The notes under the pieces are model-generated. The model was not told the origin of the DNA. It saw nothing but the letters and a program-made list of their open reading frames with translations, and did no database searches. The position numbers and the translations under genes were made by a program. From Acidiphilium sp. 37-60-79 (GTDB taxonomy: Bacteria > Pseudomonadota > Alphaproteobacteria > Acetobacterales > Acetobacteraceae), in NCBI GenBank assembly GCA_002279355.1, contig NCBV01000029.1, positions 1 through 47,900 on the forward strand: a DNA stretch of 47,900 nucleotides. The letters run 5' to 3'. Positions 42,714 to 47,900 of the stretch are shown one piece after another; position 1 is the stretch's first letter; every line of letters begins with the position of its first letter.

Positions 42714-43273
42714 CAGCGCGGCCCCTGCATCCCGTCTCGAAGCATCCCGTCTCGACGCACCCCATCGCGCCGCGCCAATTCCCGCCGCTCCAAATAATCC
42801 CGCGCCGGCGCCTTCATCATCCCCAGCAACACCCGCCGAAACCCCTCCACCGCCGGCCCGCCCGCCTCGCGAAACGCCACCACCAACCGCTCGCGCTGCG
42901 CCTCGAACAACCGCCGCTCCAACGCCACCCCCGCCTCAGTCAAACTCAACAGACGCTGCCGCCGATCCACCCGCCCCGGCACCTGGCTCACATAACCCTG
43001 CTCGATCAACGGCCCCAGCACCCGCGCCAAACTCTGCTTGGCAATCCCCAAAATCTCCAACAACTCCCCCACCTTCATCCCCGGATTACGCCCAATGAAA
43101 TGCAACGTCCGATGATGCGCCCGCCCCATATCCATGCCCGCCAAAATGATATCCGGCGCCGCCACCAAATCGCGCTGCGCAAAAAACAGCATGTCCTGCG
43201 CCAAACGCAACTCTTCCTCGCGCAAAAACAACAGCCCCGCGGGCAAACCGGCTTGAGCAGACTTGTCTTGCAT
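42713..43273 (-). CDS. MarR-family regulator (PetP-like)
   Basis: The 186-aa protein has a winged helix-turn-helix of the MarR type (about residues 55-125: FIGRNPGMKVGELLEILGIA, followed by KQSLARVLGPLIEQGYV and RVDRRQRLLSLTEAG). The start at 43273 is chosen because GGAGG stands 5 nt upstream; ATGs at 43285 and 43306 lack one. The C-terminus carries a short repeat (RRDGVRRDGMLRDGM) encoded by duplicated sequence near 42725-42760. It is the first gene of marR-ompR-envZ and is divergent from ilvE. Gene order suggests a PetP-type partner of the response regulator. Confidence 0.87.
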   Translation of the reverse strand: MQDKSAQAGLPAGLLFLREEELRLAQDMLFFAQRDLVAAPDIILAGMDMGRAHHRTLHFIGRNPGMKVGELLEILGIAKQSLARVLGPLIEQGYVSQVPGRVDRRQRLLSLTEAGVALERRLFEAQRERLVVAFREAGGPAVEGFRRVLLGMMKAPARDYLERRELARRDGVRRDGMLRDGMQGPR

Positions 43274-43290
43274 GGCATCCTCCATTCCCA

Positions 43291-43306
43291 TTGGTCCGAT
43301 TACCAA
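43291..43306. promoter_or_regulatory. candidate MarR operator
   Basis: TTGGTCCGATTACCAA is an inverted repeat (TTGGT-N6-ACCAA) in the AT-richer gap between marR and ilvE, just upstream of the marR ribosome-binding site. MarR proteins commonly bind such dyads near their own start. Evidence is position and symmetry only. Confidence 0.4.
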
Positions 43307-43410
43307 CCAATCCCGACCCGTGATAAGACAGTATATACGTCCTTTTGCCGACCAAAATCAATCAGATCGATCTAAATACGCAACGACGTCCCAACGATAA
43401 GGAACCTCCG

Positions 43411-44310
43411 ATGAGCCTAATCCCCTTCGATGACCGCGACGGCACCATTTGGTGGGATGGCCAGCTGATCCCCTGGCGGGACGCCAAGCTGCACGTCCTC
43501 TCCCACGGCCTGCATTACGCCTCCGCCGTGTTCGAGGGTGAACGCGCCTATTCAGGCAACATCTTCCGCCTGCGCGACCACACCAACCGGCTGATCCATT
43601 CCGGCAAAATCCTCGGCTTTGACATCCCCTACACCGCCGATGAAATCGATGCCGCCTGCAACGCCGTCCTCAAAGCCAACAACCTGACCGACGCCTATAT
43701 CCGCCCCCTCGCGTGGCGCGGCTCCGAACAGCTCGCCGTCTCCGCCCAAAAAACCAAAATCCACTTGGCCATCGCCGCATGGCCCTGGCCCAATCTGTTC
43801 GGCGCTGACCGCATGAAAGGGGTCCGCCTCGGCATGGCCCAATGGCGCCGCCCCGACCCACGCACCGCCCCCACCGCCTCCAAAGCCGCCGGCCTCTACA
43901 TGATCGGCACCCTCTCCAAACACGCCGCCGAAGCCGAAGGCTTCGATGACGCCCTGATGCTCACCATCGAAGGCCACATCGCCGAAGCCACCGGCGCCAA
44001 CATCTTCCTCACCATCGATGGCGCACTCCACACCCCCACCCCCGAAAGCTTCCTCGATGGCATCACCCGCCGCACCGTCATGGCCCTGGCCCGCGCCCGC
44101 CAAATCCCCGTGATCGAACGCCGCATCCCGCTCGATGATCTCGACCGCGCCACCGAAGTGTTCCTCGCCGGCACCGCCGCCGAAGTCACCCCCGTCCGCG
44201 CCATCGGCACCCACAGCTTCACCCCCGGCGCCATCACCGAAGCCCTCATCGCCGACTACACCGCCCTCATCCACATGTCCCCGGAGGAAGTCGCCAAACG
44301 CGCCGCATAA
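43411..44310 (+). CDS. ilvE: branched-chain amino acid aminotransferase
   Basis: This fold-type IV PLP enzyme transfers amino groups between glutamate and leucine, isoleucine or valine. The 299-aa product has WWDGQLIPWRDAKLHVLSHGLHYASAVFEGERAY at the start (in two conserved blocks), the Schiff-base lysine K158 in PTASKAAGLYMIG, and IAEATGANIFLTIDG with the conserved Glu. The residue after the lysine motif is GLY where many IlvE have GNY. AAGGAA precedes ATG 43411. It is divergent from the marR-ompR-envZ operon. Confidence 0.94.
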   Translation: MSLIPFDDRDGTIWWDGQLIPWRDAKLHVLSHGLHYASAVFEGERAYSGNIFRLRDHTNRLIHSGKILGFDIPYTADEIDAACNAVLKANNLTDAYIRPLAWRGSEQLAVSAQKTKIHLAIAAWPWPNLFGADRMKGVRLGMAQWRRPDPRTAPTASKAAGLYMIGTLSKHAAEAEGFDDALMLTIEGHIAEATGANIFLTIDGALHTPTPESFLDGITRRTVMALARARQIPVIERRIPLDDLDRATEVFLAGTAAEVTPVRAIGTHSFTPGAITEALIADYTALIHMSPEEVAKRAA

Positions 44311-44349
44311 CGGCGCGCCCCTCCCCCAAACGCGCCGCCAGGACACCAA

Positions 44350-44742
44350 ATGACCATCCCCCACTTCACCGACCACGCGGCGAACGAACGCACCTTCCTC
44401 GCCTGGGTGCGCACCGCCATCGCCGTGATGGCCTTCGGCTTCCTGGTCGAACGCTTCGACATCTTCCTGAAAATCGCCGGCCAATCGCTCCATAAATCCA
44501 TCAACCTCTCCGGCCAGGTCGCCTCCGCCCTGGTCGGCGTCAGCCTCATCATCGCCGGCGCCCTCATGGTCGCCGCCGCCATGCTCCGCTTCGCCCATAA
44601 CCGCAAAGCCATCGAAAACCCCACTCCCCAACCCATCCAATCCGGCCGCCTCGACCTCGCCCTCGCCGCCCTCATCTCGCTCCTCGGCATCGGCCTCGCC
44701 GCCTATCTCAGCATCACCATGCTGCAAGGAAGCCACCCGTAA
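44350..44742 (+). CDS. DUF202 (YidH-type) small membrane protein
   Basis: This 130-aa inner-membrane protein begins with the DUF202 signature DHAANERTFLAWVRTAIAVMAFGFLVERFD. It has three hydrophobic segments, at about residues 24-40, 60-80 and 100-120. The family has no established biochemical role. It lies 39 nt after ilvE on the same strand and may share its transcript. AGGACA upstream is a modest ribosome-binding site. Confidence 0.85.
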   Translation: MTIPHFTDHAANERTFLAWVRTAIAVMAFGFLVERFDIFLKIAGQSLHKSINLSGQVASALVGVSLIIAGALMVAAAMLRFAHNRKAIENPTPQPIQSGRLDLALAALISLLGIGLAAYLSITMLQGSHP

Positions 44743-44827
44743 CCGGCGCCCGCGCCCAACCTTGCCATCGCTCCCAGCCTCGGCCAAACTTCGCCCCGGC
44801 CAAAATGCGCCAAAACAGGGACTATTC

Positions 44828-46555
44828 ATGGCAAGCTCATCTCAGCAGCAAAAATTTCTCGAAACCCTCGCCGCACTCGGCGGCACCGCCGGTAACGGCA
44901 AACTCCAAACCGAACTCGGCTGGCAGGATGACACCTACGCCCGCATTCAAGCCGCCCTGATCGACGAGGGAAAAATCGCCAAAGGCCGAGGCCGGGGCGG
45001 TTCCGTCGCCCTCGCCGATCACACCGACGACACCGCAAAAATCCCCACAGCCCAGCCCAAGCCCGCCGCCCGGCCCACATCCCGCGCCGCCAACGCCACC
45101 ACCAGCTTCGAGCAAATTTTCAAAAACATCGATGACGTCCTCTGGAAAGAAGCCGGTTGCACCACCGAGCTGGACTACACCGAGCAAACCTCCTGGATGC
45201 TGTTCCTCAAATACCTGGACGATCTGGAATACACCCGCACCACCGAAGCGGACCTACACGGCCAGCCCTACACCCGCATCATCGACACGCCACATAACTG
45301 GGCCTCCTGGGCCGCGCCGAAAAAGCCAGACGGCTCCTTCGACCATGACCGCGCCCTCACCGGCCCCGACCTCATCGACTACGTGAACCGCGATCTCTTC
45401 CCATACCTCCAAGGCTTCAAGGCCCGCGCGGCAGGCCCCGACACCATCGAATATAAAATCGGCGAAATCTTCTCCGAAATCCGCAGCAAATTCCAAAGCG
45501 GCTATTCGCTCCGCGACGCCCTGGAACTCATCGACGGCCTACATTTCCGCTCCCAAGCCGAAAAACACGAACTTTCACACCTCTACGAAGCCAAAATCAA
45601 AAACATGGGCAATGCGGGCCGCAACGGCGGCGAATATTATACGCCCCGCCCACTCATCCGCGCCATGATCGCCGTGACAAAACCCCAAATCGGCGAACGC
45701 ATCTATGACGGCGCAGCCGGCTCCGCCGGGTTCCTCTGCGAAGCCTTCGACTATCTCAACGCCCGCGCCCAAACCACCGCCGAGCGCGACACCCTGCAAA
45801 AACGCACCTTCTACGCCAAGGAGAAAAAAAGCCTCGCCTACGTCATCGCCATCATGAACATGATCCTGCACGGCATCGAAGCGCCCAACGTCATCCACAC
45901 CAACACCCTGGCCGAGAACATCGCCGACATTCAAGACAAAGACCGCTTCGACATCATCCTCGCCAACCCGCCCTTCGGCGGCAAAGAACGGCCAGAGGTG
46001 CAGCAGAATTTCCCCATCAAAACCGGCGAAACCGCCTTCCTGTTCCTCCAACATTTCATCAAATACCTGCGCCCCGGCGGCCGCGCCGCCATAATCATCA
46101 AGAACACCTTTCTCTCCAATTCCGACAACGCCTCCCGCGCCCTGCGCCAGGAACTGCTCGAAAACTGCAATCTGCACACGGTGCTGGACTGCCCCGGCGG
46201 CACCTTCCAAGGCGCAGGCGTGAAAACCGTCGTGCTGTTCTTCGAGAAGGGCGCACCCACCCGAAAAATCTGGTATTACCAACTCGACCCAGGCCGCAGC
46301 CTGGGCAAAACCAGCGCCCTCAACGACGCCGACCTCACCGAATTTTTGCGCCTCCAGGCCAGCTTCGCGGACTCCGAAAAATCCTGGACCATCGACGCCA
46401 CCACCATCGATCCCACCAGCTTTGACCTCTCAGTAAAAAACCCCAACAAAACCATCGAAACTTCGCGCCGCGACCCGCAACACATCATCGCCGAGATTCT
46501 GCGCCTGGATGCGGAGAGCGCGGGAATCCTTGAAGGCATCCGGGGGCTGCTGTGA
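44828..46555 (+). CDS. hsdM: type I restriction-modification DNA methyltransferase subunit M
   Basis: HsdM transfers methyl groups from AdoMet to adenine within the site chosen by HsdS. The 575-aa protein has an additional N-terminal winged-helix-like domain (residues about 5-62, LETLAALGGTAGNGKLQTEL and IQAALIDEGKIAKGRGRGG). The HsdM_N helical domain follows (SFEQIFKNIDDVLWKEAG), then the methylase with NGGEYYTPRPLIRAM, motif I DGAAGSAGF and motif IV NPPF (residues 380-383). Base composition is like the host genes. It overlaps hsdS by 4 nt. HsdR is not in the window. Confidence 0.93.
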   Translation: MASSSQQQKFLETLAALGGTAGNGKLQTELGWQDDTYARIQAALIDEGKIAKGRGRGGSVALADHTDDTAKIPTAQPKPAARPTSRAANATTSFEQIFKNIDDVLWKEAGCTTELDYTEQTSWMLFLKYLDDLEYTRTTEADLHGQPYTRIIDTPHNWASWAAPKKPDGSFDHDRALTGPDLIDYVNRDLFPYLQGFKARAAGPDTIEYKIGEIFSEIRSKFQSGYSLRDALELIDGLHFRSQAEKHELSHLYEAKIKNMGNAGRNGGEYYTPRPLIRAMIAVTKPQIGERIYDGAAGSAGFLCEAFDYLNARAQTTAERDTLQKRTFYAKEKKSLAYVIAIMNMILHGIEAPNVIHTNTLAENIADIQDKDRFDIILANPPFGGKERPEVQQNFPIKTGETAFLFLQHFIKYLRPGGRAAIIIKNTFLSNSDNASRALRQELLENCNLHTVLDCPGGTFQGAGVKTVVLFFEKGAPTRKIWYYQLDPGRSLGKTSALNDADLTEFLRLQASFADSEKSWTIDATTIDPTSFDLSVKNPNKTIETSRRDPQHIIAEILRLDAESAGILEGIRGLL

Positions 46556-47778
46556 GCGAGGATTGGACAGTAGAGCGCCTGGGCGACGTCATAGTTCCGT
46601 GCGGAACGATTGACCCTACGAAGGAGCCTGACAGGCTATTTCGTTACATTGATGTTTCGAGCGTCTCTAATGAGACATTTGAGATTGTTGAGGCCCAAAC
46701 GATCCAAGGCCGTGAGGCGCCAAGCCGGGCGAGAAGGTTGGTTAGGTCCGGCGATGTTATCTTTGCAACCATTCGCCCCACTCTAAAACGCATTGCAGTT
46801 GTTCCCCCAGAACTCGATGGAGAAGTATGCAGCACCGGCTATTTCGTGTTTCGTCCGCACAGACATTTAGACGGTAAGTTTCTGTACTACTATTTATTTA
46901 CCGATGGATTTTTGGGGGCAATGGAAGCCCTTCAGACTGGAGCAAGCTACCCAGCCGTCAATGACGCACAGGTCAAAGATCAAAAGATCGTCTTTCCATC
47001 GCTTCCCGAGCAGAAGCGCATTGTCGCCATTCTCGATGAAGCCTTTGCGGGCATCGCAGCCGCAACCGCCAACGCCGAGAAGAACCTCGCCAACGCCCGC
47101 GAGCTGTTTAATGGCGGCCTCGAAGATGCCTTTTCGGAGACCAAAGCGGGCAGGAAGCTGGTCACACTGACCGAGCTTACCACTGACATCACTGACGGCG
47201 ATCACATGCCTCCGCCAAAATCCCCAACGGGCGTTCCATTTATTACAATATCAAACATTCACAAAGGAACGAATACGATCGATTTTTCGGATACATTCAA
47301 GGTTCCGAGGGTTTATTTTGATAATCTAAAGCCAAACAAGAAGCCGCAATTAGGTGACGTGCTGTACACTGTCACGGGCTCATTCGGTATTCCGGTTATT
47401 GTCCAGGACAGCACAGAATTTTGTTTTCAACGTCATATCGGCTTGGTTCGTCCGAAGAGAGGCGTTGACAGCAAATGGCTCTATTACGCCTTGCTCTCGC
47501 CGCCAGCATTCAAGCAGGCCGCAGACGGCGCTACCGGAACGGCTCAGAAGACAGTCTCACTTAAGGTTCTGCGCAGTCTACAGCTCCCTGACATTCCTCT
47601 TGCTGAGCAAGTGGCCATGACCTCCAGGCTAGATGCGCTCTACGCACGCACCAAATCCCTTGAGTCTGTTTACACAGAAAAACTAGCAAGCATCCTAGAC
47701 CTTAAGCAGACCCTCCTCCAAAAAGCCTTCACCGGCGAACTCACCGGCGCAAAAAACCGTCATAGCGAGGCGGCATAA
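46552..47778 (+). CDS. hsdS: type I restriction-modification specificity subunit S
   Basis: HsdS holds the two target-recognition domains that define the methylated/cleaved sequence. The 408-aa protein starts with GTG (46552) overlapping the hsdM stop. TRD1 covers about residues 1-145, the central conserved helices about 150-190 (LPEQKRIVAILDEAFAGIAAA), TRD2 about 200-355, and the terminal helices about 356-400 (LAEQVAMTSRLDALYARTKSL, DLKQTLLQKAFTGEL). TRD sequence is lower in GC and differs in codon use from hsdM, while the helices are host-like. The last residues and the stop fall in a dispersed repeat (47758-47795). Confidence 0.93.
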   Translation: MSEDWTVERLGDVIVPCGTIDPTKEPDRLFRYIDVSSVSNETFEIVEAQTIQGREAPSRARRLVRSGDVIFATIRPTLKRIAVVPPELDGEVCSTGYFVFRPHRHLDGKFLYYYLFTDGFLGAMEALQTGASYPAVNDAQVKDQKIVFPSLPEQKRIVAILDEAFAGIAAATANAEKNLANARELFNGGLEDAFSETKAGRKLVTLTELTTDITDGDHMPPPKSPTGVPFITISNIHKGTNTIDFSDTFKVPRVYFDNLKPNKKPQLGDVLYTVTGSFGIPVIVQDSTEFCFQRHIGLVRPKRGVDSKWLYYALLSPPAFKQAADGATGTAQKTVSLKVLRSLQLPDIPLAEQVAMTSRLDALYARTKSLESVYTEKLASILDLKQTLLQKAFTGELTGAKNRHSEAA

Positions 47779-47866
47779 CAGCCATGGCAATCCATCGCCC
47801 CGCAACCCACCCCCACGCCCACGCCCCCGCCCTCGCCCCGTCATTGCGAGCGTAGCGAAGCAACCC
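47758..47866. repeat. two copies of a dispersed GTCATTGCGAGC-type repeat
   Basis: CGTCATTGCGAGCGTAGCGA (47837-47856) and the variant CGTCATAGCGAGGCGGCATA (47758-47777), followed by AACAGCCATGGCAATCCA, are related. The motif is like the short GTCATTGCGAGC...GAAGCAATC repeats seen in many bacterial genomes. The first copy encodes the last residues and stop of hsdS. The rest of the stretch to 47900 has no gene I can support. Confidence 0.65.
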
Positions 47867-47900
47867 ACCCCTGACCCATGAAACAACCCGCAGTTTACAT

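Noticed and set aside
43552-44829. Long minus-strand open frame (425 codons) opposite ilvE and DUF202
   Set aside because: It is antisense to two clear genes, rich in Gly, Glu and Asp in the way typical of mirror frames of GC-rich DNA, and shows no family signature.
47779-47900. Start of hsdR
   Set aside because: No open frame with restriction-subunit features is seen before the window ends; only repeats are present.

Overview
This 47.9-kb window is GC-rich chromosomal DNA of an alphaproteobacterium. The gene content points to an Acetobacteraceae-like acidophile such as an Acidiphilium relative, but that is inference: no rRNA or taxonomic marker is present. Supporting signs are the psp operon, the FecR/DUF6600 envelope protein, the polyhydroxyalkanoate (PHA)/phosphotransacetylase/acetate kinase cluster, the argH-lptM-lysA-DUF4175 operon, and a MarR-OmpR-EnvZ operon divergent from a branched-chain aminotransferase. 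Almost all of it is ordinary, tightly packed chromosome. No prophage, integrase, transposase gene or CRISPR array is visible.

Layout. 0.15-3.7 kb: the phage-shock system. pspF is divergent from pspABC plus a small membrane protein, with an excellent sigma-54 promoter between them; a DUF2807 exported protein follows. 3.7-14.5 kb: aldo/keto reductase, class II aldolase, then a periplasmic alpha-2-macroglobulin overlapping its usual partner pbpC (PBP1C), a PLP decarboxylase and a small lipoprotein. 14.7-17.5 kb: a FecR/DUF6600 envelope protein whose Pro/His-rich C-terminal half is cut off by an in-frame amber codon, and a membrane protein. 17.5-22.3 kb: alkA, rpmE, an hsp20 gene with heat-shock promoter and ROSE-type RNA thermometer, a LysR regulator, then murA, dcd and a small gene on the minus strand, and tRNA-Thr(GGT).

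22.4-30.5 kb: carbon metabolism. mmsA-mmsB (valine/isobutyrate catabolism) are followed by a perfect FNR-type box and a tight operon: small phasin-like protein, FabI, PHA synthase, MaoC-phosphotransacylase fusion and acetate kinase. Together these could dispose of acyl-CoA and reducing power as polymer and acetate (with ATP) when oxygen is low. 30.6-34.0 kb: RNase P RNA, a SOUL haem-binding lipoprotein, SRP RNA, dnaX and ybaB (no recR follows). 34.2-39.5 kb: argH-lptM-lysA-DUF4175 on the minus strand, divergent from a Tat-type TlpA-like thioredoxin gene and a GNAT gene. 40.8-44.7 kb: marR-ompR-envZ on the minus strand, with envZ frameshifted, divergent from ilvE and a DUF202 gene. 44.8-47.9 kb: hsdM and hsdS of a type I restriction-modification system; hsdR is not in the window.

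The least expected signal is a small non-coding, TA-flanked, inverted-repeat element (MITE-like) present three times (about 2.95, 34.0 and 40.7 kb). Every copy sits exactly at the stop codon of a gene, and its terminal TAG serves as that stop. At the third copy both convergent genes, GNAT and envZ, take their stop codons from the two ends of the element, and removing it restores a shared TA. A perfect 54-bp palindrome lies next to the second copy.
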